Shown in pieces: positions 26,911-36,257 of a stretch of 64,000 nt of DNA. The position numbers were made by a program, and so were the translations under genes. Below the pieces are notes generated by a model. The model was given only the letters and a program-made list of their open reading frames with translations, was not told the DNA's origin and searched no databases. The stretch is from Bacillota bacterium (GTDB taxonomy: Bacteria; Bacillota; Clostridia; Lachnospirales; Lachnospiraceae), in contig JAEZMV010000009.1 of NCBI GenBank assembly GCA_023414875.1, positions 62,001 through 126,000 on the forward strand, given 5' to 3'. The stretch's first letter is position 1. Each line of letters begins with the position of its first letter.

Positions 26911-27897
26911 ATGGCGAAACGAGTGATTACAACCGAATTTACGGAAGAGGATAATAAGCTGGAAGGTACCTTGCGACCTCAGCTACTAACAGATTATATC
27001 GGCCAGATTAAGGTTAAAGAAAATCTAAAGGTATATATAGAGGCAGCGAAACAGAGGAAGGAAACCCTTGACCATGTATTGTTCTTTGGACCGCCTGGAC
27101 TTGGTAAAACAACCCTTGCCGGGATTATTGCCAATGAAATGGGTGTGAATATAAAAATAACCTCCGGACCTGCGATTGAAAAGCCGGGTGAAATGGCAGC
27201 AATCTTAAATAATCTGCAGGAGGGGGATGTTCTGTTTGTCGATGAGATCCATCGCCTGAACCGACAGGTTGAAGAGCTTTTGTATCCTGCTATGGAGGAT
27301 TTTGTGATTGATATTGTAATTGGAAAAGGAGCATCAGCAAAATCAATTCGTCTTGATCTTCCTAAATTCACTCTGGTAGGAGCAACAACCAGAGCCGGAA
27401 TGCTTACGCCACCCTTAAGAGACAGATTTGGAGTAGTAAATCGTTTAGATTTTTATACGATTGATGAACTAAAAAAGATTATAATAAGATCTGCCCAGGT
27501 TATACAGGTAGAGATCGATGAGGAAGGTGCAATCGAACTGGCGCGCCGTTCCAGAGGAACACCCCGCCTTGCCAATCGGTTGTTAAAGCGAGTCAGGGAT
27601 TTTGCACAGGTAAAATATGATGGCAGGATAACCAAAGAGGTCGCGGGCTTTGCACTGGATCTATTGGAAGTGGACAAGCTCGGGTTGGATCATATTGATA
27701 GAGAGATTCTTGTAACTATGATCGAGAAGTTTGGAGGCGGACCCGTAGGAATTGAAGCTGTAGCAACCACGATTGGAGAGGATGTGGGCACAATTGAAGA
27801 GGTATATGAACCCTATCTGGTTCAGAATGGCTTAATACTTCGTACTCCGAGGGGAAGAGTGGCATCTGAACTAGCATATCGCCATATCGGCTTATGA
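26911..27897 (+). CDS. ruvB: Holliday junction branch migration ATPase RuvB
   Basis: A 328-aa AAA+ motor of the RuvABC system. Walker A GPPGLGKTTLA, Walker B VDEIHR, sensor 1 VGATTRAG and sensor 2/arginine finger region PPLRDRFG are visible; the winged-helix DNA-binding domain is at the C-terminus. ATG 26911 with GGAG 6 nt upstream gives the family-like start MAKRVITTEF; ATG 26893 would add six residues. No ruvC neighbour, as usual in Firmicutes. Confidence 0.97.
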   Translation: MAKRVITTEFTEEDNKLEGTLRPQLLTDYIGQIKVKENLKVYIEAAKQRKETLDHVLFFGPPGLGKTTLAGIIANEMGVNIKITSGPAIEKPGEMAAILNNLQEGDVLFVDEIHRLNRQVEELLYPAMEDFVIDIVIGKGASAKSIRLDLPKFTLVGATTRAGMLTPPLRDRFGVVNRLDFYTIDELKKIIIRSAQVIQVEIDEEGAIELARRSRGTPRLANRLLKRVRDFAQVKYDGRITKEVAGFALDLLEVDKLGLDHIDREILVTMIEKFGGGPVGIEAVATTIGEDVGTIEEVYEPYLVQNGLILRTPRGRVASELAYRHIGL

Positions 27898-27915
27898 TTT
27901 TAATGTAATCATAAC

Positions 27916-27944
27916 TTGTCAACCAAAGTAACATCAGTTATAAT
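27916..27944 (+). promoter_or_regulatory. SigA-type promoter of zapA
   Basis: TTGTCA at 27916-27921, 17-nt spacer, perfect TATAAT at 27939-27944; 59 nt before the zapA start. Confidence 0.8.
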
Positions 27945-28003
27945 ATTTGTGTCAGTGAATGCATTTACAGATGGTTTCCAAAGAATAATAGGGGGCAAAG
28001 GGA

Positions 28004-28417
28004 ATGAACAAGTATCACGATATTGAAGTTATCATTAATAACAAGAGATATACATTGAGCGGATACGAGAGTGAAGAGTATTTACAGAAAATAGCTTCCT
28101 ATATTAATAGTAAGCATATTGAATTTAGAAATAGAGATGCTTATAAGTTTTTGGATGCCGAATTAAAAAATATCTTAATGCAGATCAATATAGCGGACGA
28201 TTATTTTAAGACTAAGGATAAGGTGAAAGAGCTTCAAATTGAAAATGAAACCAGAAGCAATGAGATATTTGACCTTAAGCATGAAGTGATTGCTACACAG
28301 GCAAAACTTGATTCAGCTCAAAGGGAATTTGAAGATTTAAAGAAAGAAATTTATGAAGCTCAAAAGAAGATTGTCCGACTAGAAACAGAACTAAGTGATG
28401 CAGTAAAGAATAGATAA
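28004..28417 (+). CDS. zapA: Cell division protein ZapA
   Basis: A 137-aa cytoplasmic FtsZ-ring stabiliser. The N-terminal domain (IEVIINNKRYTLSGYESEEYLQKIASYIN) is typical ZapA, and residues about 65-135 form a long coiled coil. Length is above E. coli ZapA because of an extended coiled coil, as in other clostridia. RBS GGGGGCAAAGGGA. It has its own promoter and a terminator-like structure at 28427, so it is probably monocistronic. Confidence 0.9.
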   Translation: MNKYHDIEVIINNKRYTLSGYESEEYLQKIASYINSKHIEFRNRDAYKFLDAELKNILMQINIADDYFKTKDKVKELQIENETRSNEIFDLKHEVIATQAKLDSAQREFEDLKKEIYEAQKKIVRLETELSDAVKNR

Positions 28418-28426
28418 AGAATGAAT

Positions 28427-28500
28427 GGCTGTCCAAAAAGAGATGCAAAGAGTGCCGGTTATCATGCTGGAGACTGCATCCTATAAAGGGGCAGCCTTTT
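28427..28500 (+). terminator. Branched terminator-like structure after zapA
   Basis: Outer stem GGCTG / CAGCC followed by TTTT, enclosing an inner GATGCA / TGCATC stem. Larger than an ordinary intrinsic terminator; placed directly after zapA. Confidence 0.65.
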
Positions 28501-28607
28501 AATTCAAAAGGAAATTGCGTTCTATTGAATTAAAGCATCATAATAACAAGACGCGAAACGCATATGGAATAAGCGTAAGGAATTATCACTTCGTGAACGC
28601 GTACGGC

Positions 28608-28636
28608 GCCAAGAGTCTGCTTTGCAGACTCTTGGC
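28608..28636 (+). promoter_or_regulatory. Perfect 13-bp leader hairpin before the U32 gene
   Basis: GCCAAGAGTCTGC, loop TTT, GCAGACTCTTGGC, without a U-run, ending 23 nt before the ATG at 28659. Upstream (28552-28601) smaller pairings occur, such as ACGCG/CGCGT and CAC/GTG. It would sit just 5' of the ribosome binding site CTGGAGGGTG. Confidence 0.6.
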
Positions 28637-28658
28637 TCAATATATCCTGGAGGGTGAA

Positions 28659-31151
28659 ATGAGAAGAAAAATTGAAATATTAGCACCGGCCGGTTCCTAT
28701 GAGGGGATGAAGGCTGCCATGAATGCAGGATGTGATGCAGTATATATCGGTGGCAGTAGCTTTGGTGCACGAGCTTATGCTAACAATCTGGATGAGGAGA
28801 CTTTGCTACAGGCTATTGATGAAGCCCATATCAGAGATAAAAGACTTTATCTTACCGTAAATACTCTCCTTAAAGAAAAAGAGCGCACTAACGAGTTATT
28901 TAAATTTTTAGAGAAATACTATCTGCAGGGTTTGGATGCTGTTATTGTTCAGGATGTAGGTGTCATGCATTTCATTCATCGTCATTTTCCAGATCTCCCA
29001 ATACATGCAAGTACTCAGACAACTCTGACGATGGCTCAGGGGGCTAGTTTGTTAAAGGAATACGGTGTTACGAGATTAGTGACGGCTAGGGAATTAAGTC
29101 TTAGAGAAATAAAAGTCATTCGGGATAATACGGACCTGGAGATCGAGACCTTTGTTCATGGGGCGCTTTGCTATTGCTATTCTGGTCAATGTTTGATGAG
29201 CAGTATGATTGGCGGAAGAAGCGGAAACCGTGGCAGATGTGCACAGCCCTGTCGTATGCCATATCAGTTTCTATCCGGGGACAGGAAGCTATCCTCTGAG
29301 AAGGAGAAGTATCTGATGAGTCCGAAAGATATCAATACGATTGCAATTATACCGGAGCTGGTGGAAGCGGGAATTGATTCCTTTAAAATTGAAGGTAGGA
29401 TGAAACGGCCGGAATATGCAGCTACAGTAACCTCCCTATATCGTAAATATATAGACTTGTATATTCAGTTAGGAAAAGAGGAATATCAGAGTTTTCTTAA
29501 TCGGGATGAATTTCGGGAGGATATGCTGAACTTACAGGACATCTATAATCGGGGTGGTTTTTCCGAGGGCTATAGTAAGGTGTATCACGGTAAGAAGCTG
29601 ATGTCCTTATCGAGACCAAATCACAGCGGAGTATATGTAGGTGAAGTAATAGGTAGTCATGCAGGACAGATTTCAATTTCTGTAAAGGAACAGGTGAATG
29701 CCCAGGATATTCTTGAAATCAGGCATAAGGAGGAGGATGGGTATGAGTTTACCGTTAAAAACCCTCACTCTCCAGGTGATATTTTAACTAGCCGAGTTGG
29801 GCGACGACCTGACCTGAAGGATAAACCTTCAAAAGACAAGGGTAAAAATGAGGCAAAAGCTTTCGAGCCGAATATCCGTATTGGGGACTTGGTATACCGG
29901 ACTAAGAATAACATGCTGCTGGAGCAAATTGCAGCAGAATATATACGAAAGGAAAAACAGGTTGGGATTAAAGGTCAGCTGACAGTTAAGCTTGGTGAGA
30001 AACTTATGTTAACAGTGTCCTTTGGTGAGGTAACTGCTACGGCATATCAGGATACTGTTCAGGAAGCATTAAAGCAACCGATGTCGGAAGAGAAGCTTCG
30101 TGCCCCGATTGAGAAAACAGGGGACACCCTTTACTACTTTGAGGAATTATCGGTATTGGCAGATTCTAACGTATTTGTTCCGGTAGCCTGGTTGAATGAG
30201 ATACGTAGGGATGCCATCAGCCAGTTACAGGAAGAAGTGAAGAAGCATTACCGGAGAAGAAGAATTATAGCCGGAAAGCTGGAAGATATCAATACTTCAT
30301 CCTCACCTGGAGCCGGACGACTGGAAATATGTGCATCGTTTCAGACATCAGAACAACTTGATGTTATATTAAGGTTTCCTGAAATATCTGCAGTTTATGC
30401 GGAATACGATGCATTGTATGGATATGAATTCGCGGACATGGCACAGAGAGTGAAGCAGACAGGGAAAAGCTTCTATCTGTCCTTACCACATATCTGCAGA
30501 CTGGCTGAATATGAAAGATTACAAAAGGAGTTACCTAAGCTTTGGGAGAAGGATACTGTTCATGGTTTTATCATAAAAAATTTTGAAGAGATCACCTTGC
30601 TTCGCTCGTTAAAATTAGATGAATGCCACGACAAGGAGTTTATTCTTAATCATAATATGTATACTTTTAATAAAGAAGCGAAACAATTCTTCCGTGAGTT
30701 AGGAATTCATAGATATACTGCCCCGTTAGAGTTGAATTATCAGGAGTTGAAGCTTCTTGGTATCGAAGATAGTGATATGATAGTGTATGGATATCTTCCC
30801 CTTATGGTATCGGCACAATGCTTGTTTGAAAGTACGGAGGGCTGTAAAAAGTGTAAAGAAAACAATAAAGGAAGCTTAATAGATCGTCTTGGCAAGAAAT
30901 TTTATGTTCAGACGAATTGTAAGGGGTGTTATAATATCATATATAACGGTCAGGCGTTGGCCTTGCATAAACAAGCCGAGGAAGTTAATAAGCTGCGTCC
31001 ATATCGCATTAGGCTGGATTTCACCATGGAAACTGCTTTACAAACCGAACAGGTAATCAAGGTTTTCTTGGAGCAGTATCAGTTTAACCATGAAAGTACC
31101 ACTGGGTTGGAGGATTATACCACCGGGCATTTTAAACGAGGTGTGGATTAA
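28659..31151 (+). CDS. U32 peptidase-family protein with C-terminal DUF3656-type region (RlhA-like)
   Basis: An 830-aa protein. Residues 1-300 hold the U32 domain: KIEILAPAGSYEGMKAAMNAG start, the signature ETFVHGALCYCYSGQCLMSS, and GNRGRCAQPCR, giving the cluster of Cys residues thought to bind an iron-sulfur cluster. The long C-terminal half resembles DUF3656 regions and has more Cys (CKKCKE, CKGCYN). E. coli RlhA, with this architecture, hydroxylates C2501 of 23S rRNA; I infer an RNA hydroxylase rather than a protease. ATG 28659 follows GGAGGGTG; the longer frame from 28515 runs through leader hairpins and is rejected. Confidence 0.85.
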   Translation: MRRKIEILAPAGSYEGMKAAMNAGCDAVYIGGSSFGARAYANNLDEETLLQAIDEAHIRDKRLYLTVNTLLKEKERTNELFKFLEKYYLQGLDAVIVQDVGVMHFIHRHFPDLPIHASTQTTLTMAQGASLLKEYGVTRLVTARELSLREIKVIRDNTDLEIETFVHGALCYCYSGQCLMSSMIGGRSGNRGRCAQPCRMPYQFLSGDRKLSSEKEKYLMSPKDINTIAIIPELVEAGIDSFKIEGRMKRPEYAATVTSLYRKYIDLYIQLGKEEYQSFLNRDEFREDMLNLQDIYNRGGFSEGYSKVYHGKKLMSLSRPNHSGVYVGEVIGSHAGQISISVKEQVNAQDILEIRHKEEDGYEFTVKNPHSPGDILTSRVGRRPDLKDKPSKDKGKNEAKAFEPNIRIGDLVYRTKNNMLLEQIAAEYIRKEKQVGIKGQLTVKLGEKLMLTVSFGEVTATAYQDTVQEALKQPMSEEKLRAPIEKTGDTLYYFEELSVLADSNVFVPVAWLNEIRRDAISQLQEEVKKHYRRRRIIAGKLEDINTSSSPGAGRLEICASFQTSEQLDVILRFPEISAVYAEYDALYGYEFADMAQRVKQTGKSFYLSLPHICRLAEYERLQKELPKLWEKDTVHGFIIKNFEEITLLRSLKLDECHDKEFILNHNMYTFNKEAKQFFRELGIHRYTAPLELNYQELKLLGIEDSDMIVYGYLPLMVSAQCLFESTEGCKKCKENNKGSLIDRLGKKFYVQTNCKGCYNIIYNGQALALHKQAEEVNKLRPYRIRLDFTMETALQTEQVIKVFLEQYQFNHESTTGLEDYTTGHFKRGVD

Positions 31152-31186
31152 TCAGAAGCCGATGAGTGGAAGATGAGGTTGTGAGA

Positions 31187-32539
31187 ATGAATTTAATTGT
31201 AGAACTAATCAAATATTTGATGATACTGCTAATGGGCATTTACACCTATTATAGTTTTAATGTGTTTCGTTATAGGAATAAGAGGCGGCAGAATAGGGCA
31301 TATCATTCACTTACAGGGATAACCTTTATAATACATTTTATCGGATATGCAACTCTGCTTCTGCAAAAGCCCAGTATTAAGCTTGTGCTTCTTTACGGTG
31401 GAGAAGTATTGTTATTCATTCTTGTACTTGTATTCTACCAGGTTTTATACCCGAAAATCTCAAGACTTTTAGTCAGAAACATGCTGATGCTTTTGGCTGT
31501 GGGCTTTCTTGTACTGACCAGATTATCCTTTAATATGGCTGTTAGACAGGTGATTATCGTCGCAATCTCATTCTTATTATGTATCTTTATTCCGTATGCA
31601 ATCAAAGCGTTCCAATGGTTAAGACGCTTTGGTTGGTTGTTTGGAATTATCGGAGTTATTTTATTATTAGTGGTATTAGTTGCAGGGAGAACGAGTCGGG
31701 GAGCTACTAACTGGTTATATATCGCGGGATACAGCATTCAGCCCTCAGAATTCGTGAAACTATTGTTTGTGATAAGTATTGCAGCTTTATTCCAGGAGGG
31801 ATTCGGCTTTAGACGAGTATTGATCGTTAGCGTGATGGCTGGTACTCATATTCTTATTTTGGTGGCCCATAGGGATTTGGGTGGGGCGCTGATATTCTTT
31901 GTTACCTACATTTTTATGCTTTATACCGCTACAGCGAAGCCTTTATATCTGTTTTCTGGCTTATTGGCAGGAAGTGCTGCAGCAATCGTTGCTTATAAAC
32001 TGTTCGGCCATGTCAGAGTACGTGTACTAGCCTGGAAGAATCCCTTCGGTTATATAGATAAAGAAGGCTATCAGATCACCCAATCATTATTTGCTATTGG
32101 AACCGGAGGTTGGTTTGGGATGGGGATTAATCGAGGTCTTCCAACGGATATTCCGGTAGTAGAAAGTGACTTTATCTTTTCAGCCATATCAGAAGAGTTG
32201 GGTGGGTTATTCGCAATCTGTGTTATATTAATATTTGCCAGTTGTTTTGTTATGTTTATTAATATAGCACTTGACCAGGAGGATACGTTTTATCGTCTGA
32301 TAGCAATTGGTTTTTCTGTTATGTTTGCATTTCAGGTTATCCTATCCATTGGTGGCGTAATTAAATTCATTCCATCAACAGGAGTAACTCTTCCGTTGGT
32401 AAGTCAGGGCGGAACCTCTATATTAACTACAATTATGATGTTTATGATACTTCAGGGAGTTCATATGAAAGGAAAAGCTCAAAAGAAGGAAGCACAAACA
32501 GAAATCTCAGCAGCTGCCGAGATGGAGGAGATACTATGA
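31187..32539 (+). CDS. FtsW/RodA/SpoVE-family SEDS peptidoglycan polymerase
   Basis: A 450-aa membrane protein of the SEDS glycosyltransferase family that polymerises lipid II. About ten helices; core motifs are TNWLYIAGYSIQPSEFVKL, AHRDLGGALIFF, and the C-terminal IPSTGVTLPLVSQGGTS. Two or three extra N-terminal helices precede the core. Its stop overlaps the following PBP start by 4 bp (ATGA), an obligate pair typical of SEDS-PBP complexes. ATG 31187 has GAGG 8 nt upstream. Confidence 0.93.
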   Translation: MNLIVELIKYLMILLMGIYTYYSFNVFRYRNKRRQNRAYHSLTGITFIIHFIGYATLLLQKPSIKLVLLYGGEVLLFILVLVFYQVLYPKISRLLVRNMLMLLAVGFLVLTRLSFNMAVRQVIIVAISFLLCIFIPYAIKAFQWLRRFGWLFGIIGVILLLVVLVAGRTSRGATNWLYIAGYSIQPSEFVKLLFVISIAALFQEGFGFRRVLIVSVMAGTHILILVAHRDLGGALIFFVTYIFMLYTATAKPLYLFSGLLAGSAAAIVAYKLFGHVRVRVLAWKNPFGYIDKEGYQITQSLFAIGTGGWFGMGINRGLPTDIPVVESDFIFSAISEELGGLFAICVILIFASCFVMFINIALDQEDTFYRLIAIGFSVMFAFQVILSIGGVIKFIPSTGVTLPLVSQGGTSILTTIMMFMILQGVHMKGKAQKKEAQTEISAAAEMEEIL

Positions 32540-33963
32540 ATTTAAAGGAGCATCAGGATCCAAGAGAATCAATCTTCCATATAATCTATATATTTATTGG
32601 ATTATTTGTACTTATGATGGGCTATTTTGTTTATTTTCTGATGGCTAGAAGCGATGAGGTAATTAATAGCACTTATAATAAGCGGCAGGAGGTGCTGGCG
32701 CAGCGAATTACTCGAGGTGACATAAGGTCGGCCGATGGAGAAGTACTTGCAAGAACGATACAGGATGAAGAAGGAAATGAAATAAGAGAATATCCATATG
32801 GAGATATCTATGCCCATGTCGTAGGCAGGTTTTCTAAGGGAAGGACAGGAATTGAAGAAGTGGAGAATATTCGCCTTCTCACTTCAAATATTAACTCTAT
32901 AGAAGTTATGTATTCTGACTTAATGGGAGAGAAGAGCCCCGGTGACAACGTGGTTACTACTATAAATTCAAAACTTCAACAGGTAGCTTATGATGCATTA
33001 GGAGACAACCGGGGTGCAGTTGTAGTGATGCAGCCATCAACCGGAAAAATACTTGCTATGGTGTCAAAGCCGTCCTATGATCCGAATGAAGTGGATGCTC
33101 TTTGGGATGAGTTGGTATCCGATGAAGAGACCGAGTCACCGTTAGTCAACCGTGCAACTCAGGGCTTATACCCGCCGGGTTCCACCTTTAAAATAATGAC
33201 CGCCTTGGAATATATTCGGGAAAATCCTTCATACATTAACTATAAATATGATTGTAATGGGGAAATTGATTATAAAGGAATGACTATTCATTGCTATAAT
33301 AATAAGGTGCATGGAGATTTGGACTTACCTCGTTCGTTTGCGAAATCCTGCAACACTTCCTTTGCCTCCATAGGTATGGATCTAGACTTTAACAGTTTTC
33401 ATGAATTATGTGAAGCATTTTTATTTAATAGTAAGCTTCCTGTCACAATGGCAAGTAATCCAAGCAGCTTTACGCTCAAGAAAGGAGACTCCGGAATTAA
33501 GGAAGCGATGCAGACGGCAATCGGTCAGGGCAATACCATGATTACACCGCTTCATAATGCTATGCTTGCGGCAACCGTTGCGAATGGTGGGGTTATGATG
33601 AAGCCCTATGTTGTGGATCACATCGAGAATGCAGAAGGTGGAATGGTTAAAAAGTACACGCCTCAGATTATTAAGAAACCGATGACACCCGGAGAAGCAT
33701 ATTACCTTGGTAAAATGATGCGCTTGGTAGTTACGGACGGTACGGGATCAAAACTGGAGGATCTTAAGCAGGAAGCAGCAGGGAAGACCGGTTCTGCGGA
33801 TCATGGGGAAGGAAAAGCCCATGCCTGGTTCATCGGATATGCACCCTATGAAAATCCTGAGATTGTAGTCAGTGTCATTGTAGAGAGCATCGGGACCGGA
33901 AGTGACTATGCAGTTCCAATTGCAAATAAAATATTAAAAGCATATTTTGATGAAAAGAAATAA
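32536..33963 (+). CDS. Class B penicillin-binding protein (transpeptidase), partner of the SEDS protein
   Basis: A 475-aa protein with one N-terminal transmembrane helix (about residues 14-36) and a transpeptidase domain. The catalytic motifs are STFK (Ser216), SCN (Ser271) and KTG (Lys417, in AAGKTGSAD). A short pedestal domain (about 40-150) lies between. At 475 aa it is shorter than PBP2 or FtsI and resembles the PbpA class that pairs with RodA/FtsW. It is translationally coupled to the SEDS gene. Role: peptide cross-linking during elongation, division or sporulation; which one cannot be told. Confidence 0.93.
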   Translation: MNLKEHQDPRESIFHIIYIFIGLFVLMMGYFVYFLMARSDEVINSTYNKRQEVLAQRITRGDIRSADGEVLARTIQDEEGNEIREYPYGDIYAHVVGRFSKGRTGIEEVENIRLLTSNINSIEVMYSDLMGEKSPGDNVVTTINSKLQQVAYDALGDNRGAVVVMQPSTGKILAMVSKPSYDPNEVDALWDELVSDEETESPLVNRATQGLYPPGSTFKIMTALEYIRENPSYINYKYDCNGEIDYKGMTIHCYNNKVHGDLDLPRSFAKSCNTSFASIGMDLDFNSFHELCEAFLFNSKLPVTMASNPSSFTLKKGDSGIKEAMQTAIGQGNTMITPLHNAMLAATVANGGVMMKPYVVDHIENAEGGMVKKYTPQIIKKPMTPGEAYYLGKMMRLVVTDGTGSKLEDLKQEAAGKTGSADHGEGKAHAWFIGYAPYENPEIVVSVIVESIGTGSDYAVPIANKILKAYFDEKK

Positions 33964-34028
33964 AGCTTCCCGCTGGTTACTGTTCACACTGCCAGAAATT
34001 CTGCTATATGATTTCGCTAAATGCTTTC

Positions 34029-34100
34029 CAAAAAGGAGTATTTGCATTCGTCGGTACTTAGGCTCTGTCCTTTAGAACCTTATGTACTTGTTCCTTTTGT
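34029..34100. repeat. Short relative of the palindromic intergenic element
   Basis: GGTACTTAGG-CTCTG (34053-34067) pairs with TAGAACC-TTATGTAC (34073-34087), almost identical to the apex of copy A at 2355-2390. Outside it AAAAAGGA and TCCTTTT pair. The long outer arms of copies A and B are missing. Lies in the 231-bp gap between the PBP and Nudix genes. Confidence 0.65.
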
Positions 34101-34120
34101 CAATTTTCAATAAAAATGGG

Positions 34121-34149
34121 TTGAAAACTTATGCATGTTGTTGTATACT
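34121..34149 (+). promoter_or_regulatory. SigA-type promoter of the Nudix gene
   Basis: TTGAAA at 34121-34126, 17-nt spacer, TATACT at 34144-34149; 46 nt before the start codon. Confidence 0.75.
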
Positions 34150-34194
34150 TCTATTTAGAGAAAGACGGTACACCAAAGAGCAGGAGGCATTGCG

Positions 34195-34647
34195 ATGGTA
34201 GAAGCAACGAGCTGTGGTGGTGTAGTTATATTCAGAGGGAAGATTTTATTACTGTATAAGAATTATAAAAATAAATATGAAGGGTGGGTGCTACCGAAAG
34301 GGACCGTAGAAGAAGGTGAAGAATATAAAGAGACAGCGATACGTGAGGTGTTAGAGGAAGCGGGAACGAATGCTTCCATCATCAAGTATATCGGGAAAAG
34401 CCAGTATTCTTTTAGCACACCGCAAAATACAGTATTAAAGGATGTTCATTGGTACTTAATGATGTCTGATAGCTATTACAGCAAACCACAACGGGAAGAG
34501 TTTTTTATGGACTCAGGATATTACAAATTTCATGAGGCATATCATATGCTAAAATTTGCAAATGAAAAGCAGATTTTGGAACGTGCATACAATGAATATG
34601 TAGATTTGAAAAAGAGTAACTTATGGGGTAATAAGAAATATTTTTAA
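34195..34647 (+). CDS. Nudix hydrolase
   Basis: A 150-aa protein with a full Nudix box, GTVEEGEEYKETAIREVLEEAGT (first 20 residues GTVEEGEEYKETAIREVLEE), beginning at about residue 40. The REVLEE core supplies the metal-binding glutamates. The surrounding sheets (SCGGVVIFRGKILLLYKN, WVLPKG) are typical. Substrate unknown; the WVLPKGT context is common in Nudix enzymes acting on diadenosine polyphosphates or inositol pyrophosphates. CAGGAGG lies 7 nt upstream of ATG. Confidence 0.92.
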   Translation: MVEATSCGGVVIFRGKILLLYKNYKNKYEGWVLPKGTVEEGEEYKETAIREVLEEAGTNASIIKYIGKSQYSFSTPQNTVLKDVHWYLMMSDSYYSKPQREEFFMDSGYYKFHEAYHMLKFANEKQILERAYNEYVDLKKSNLWGNKKYF

Positions 34648-34660
34648 CAGAAAGTAATGG

Positions 34661-34689
34661 AGAACTGTTCGAGAGAACAGTTCTTTTTA
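34661..34689 (+). terminator. Rho-independent terminator after Nudix gene
   Basis: Perfect 10-bp stem AGAACTGTTC / GAACAGTTCT with loop GAGA and TTTTT. Confidence 0.95.
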
Positions 34690-34850
34690 TTGGAGACATA
34701 AGGTTTAGTAAAACAGACGTATTACCAATTCAACATTTCTTAGAGATATTTGTTTCTAATATTATAAAATCTGTTATAATAGTTAAATAATACTATATAA
34801 TCAATCGATATATAGTATTAGATGATACTTTAAGCAAAGGAGTGCAAAGA

Positions 34851-35966
34851 ATGATAAGTGATTTTTTTATTAATGCCATAATATTAGTAGCGGTTACCTC
34901 TGTTGGTGGACATATTATGAAAGAAATACCGAAGCATAAACTTAAAACTCCTATCTACAAAGCTTTCATTGGCGTTTTTTGTGGAATAGCAGGTATATTA
35001 TTATTAATATACTCTATTAAAATAGAAGAGACCAAAACCTTAATTGACCTTCGTGCATATGCAGTGATGATGGCTTCCTATGCCGGTGGTATGATATCGG
35101 TTTTAATTTCTAGTATAGTAATTTTGTTATATCGGTTTACCTTCGATGGTTTAAATTTATCTTCTGAAATAGCTGTTTTACAGATGGTACTGTTCTTAAT
35201 AAACTATTATATGGTTGATAAAATTATTAAAGTAGAATGGAAAAGATGGAGTGTAAAAGTTGCCTGCACACTGATTATCGGAATATTTACACATTACTAT
35301 CTGCTAAAAAATGTAGCTGATGTTCGATTGATAATTCTGTTATATTCAATCGTGATGATACTGGCGGGTTTTATTGAATATTTATTATTGGATTATGTGA
35401 GTACCTCCAACGAATTATATCGAAGGTATAAAAAAGATTCTACGAAGGACTTTCTTACAGGCCTAATCAATACAAGACAGTTCGATAGTGTAATAAATGC
35501 AGCATTTGATCAGGTTCAGCAAAATAATGAAACCCTCTCCTGCCTAATGATTGATATTGATCATTTCAAAAAGGTTAATGATACCTATGGTCATGCAATC
35601 GGTGATTTAGTGCTGAAAGAATTATCGAATATCATTCAGAAAAGTATTCGAACGGTGGATGTGGCAGCCAGAATTGGTGGTGAGGAGTTCTGCGTATTAT
35701 TATTTCAAGCTTCGAAGGAACAGACCTTTGAAATTGCGTTACGGATTAATAGAGAGGTGCAGGAACACAAGTTTTATATTAATGAGGATCAATTTATACA
35801 TATCACAGTCTCTGTTGGTATCTCGATTTACCCAGAGCAAAACCCTAATCTTGATACCCTAAAAGGGGAAGCAGATATTGCTCTGTATAAAGCGAAGCAA
35901 AGTGGAAGAAACAAGGTCTGTGATCACGATACCTGCAGAAGGAATGCAAAAGTAGAAATGAATTAG
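34851..35966 (+). CDS. Membrane-bound diguanylate cyclase (5TMR-LYT-like sensor plus GGDEF)
   Basis: A 371-aa protein. Residues 1-190 contain six hydrophobic segments of the 5TM/5TMR-LYT sensor type; residues about 200-360 form a GGDEF domain with CLMIDIDHFKKVNDTYGHAIGD and an active GGEEF signature. The inhibitory I-site RxxD is present as RTVD exactly five residues before GGEEF, so product inhibition by c-di-GMP is expected. ATG 34851 follows AAAGGAG with 8-nt spacing. Monocistronic as far as can be seen. Confidence 0.92.
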   Translation: MISDFFINAIILVAVTSVGGHIMKEIPKHKLKTPIYKAFIGVFCGIAGILLLIYSIKIEETKTLIDLRAYAVMMASYAGGMISVLISSIVILLYRFTFDGLNLSSEIAVLQMVLFLINYYMVDKIIKVEWKRWSVKVACTLIIGIFTHYYLLKNVADVRLIILLYSIVMILAGFIEYLLLDYVSTSNELYRRYKKDSTKDFLTGLINTRQFDSVINAAFDQVQQNNETLSCLMIDIDHFKKVNDTYGHAIGDLVLKELSNIIQKSIRTVDVAARIGGEEFCVLLFQASKEQTFEIALRINREVQEHKFYINEDQFIHITVSVGISIYPEQNPNLDTLKGEADIALYKAKQSGRNKVCDHDTCRRNAKVEMN

Positions 35967-36143
35967 TAGAATTCGTTTTACTGGGGGTCATGCTCAAAGA
36001 AAACCGAGGTTTCGCCGAAGGATCTATAGGAACAGCCCTATTATCAACTGGATAATATGTTTTATTTGAGTGATTTATTGAAAATAATTGTATGTTGTTT
36101 ATAAAGTAGATAGCTTTGGAATCTTTTTTTTATAAAATTTATC

Positions 36144-36172
36144 TTGACCGATCAATGAAAATTGTGTATAGT
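36144..36172 (+). promoter_or_regulatory. SigA-type promoter of thioredoxin gene
   Basis: TTGACC at 36144-36149, 17-nt spacer, TATAGT at 36167-36172; 86 nt before the trxA start. The rest of the 291-bp gap holds a small AAACC/GGTTT hairpin near 36000 and no gene. Confidence 0.75.
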
Positions 36173-36257
36173 AATAATAGATTGTAAACAATTCAATAGA
36201 AAACAATATAGAACAAAAGACGAAAAACATGTGAATTACTTATTAGGAGGAAAATAA

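Noticed and set aside
26994..27371. 125-aa minus-strand frame inside ruvB
   Set aside because: Antisense shadow of a strongly conserved gene, with no ribosome binding site.
28515..28658. 48-residue N-terminal extension of the RlhA-like protein
   Set aside because: The stretch passes through strong hairpins and does not resemble the family; ATG 28659 has a clear ribosome binding site.
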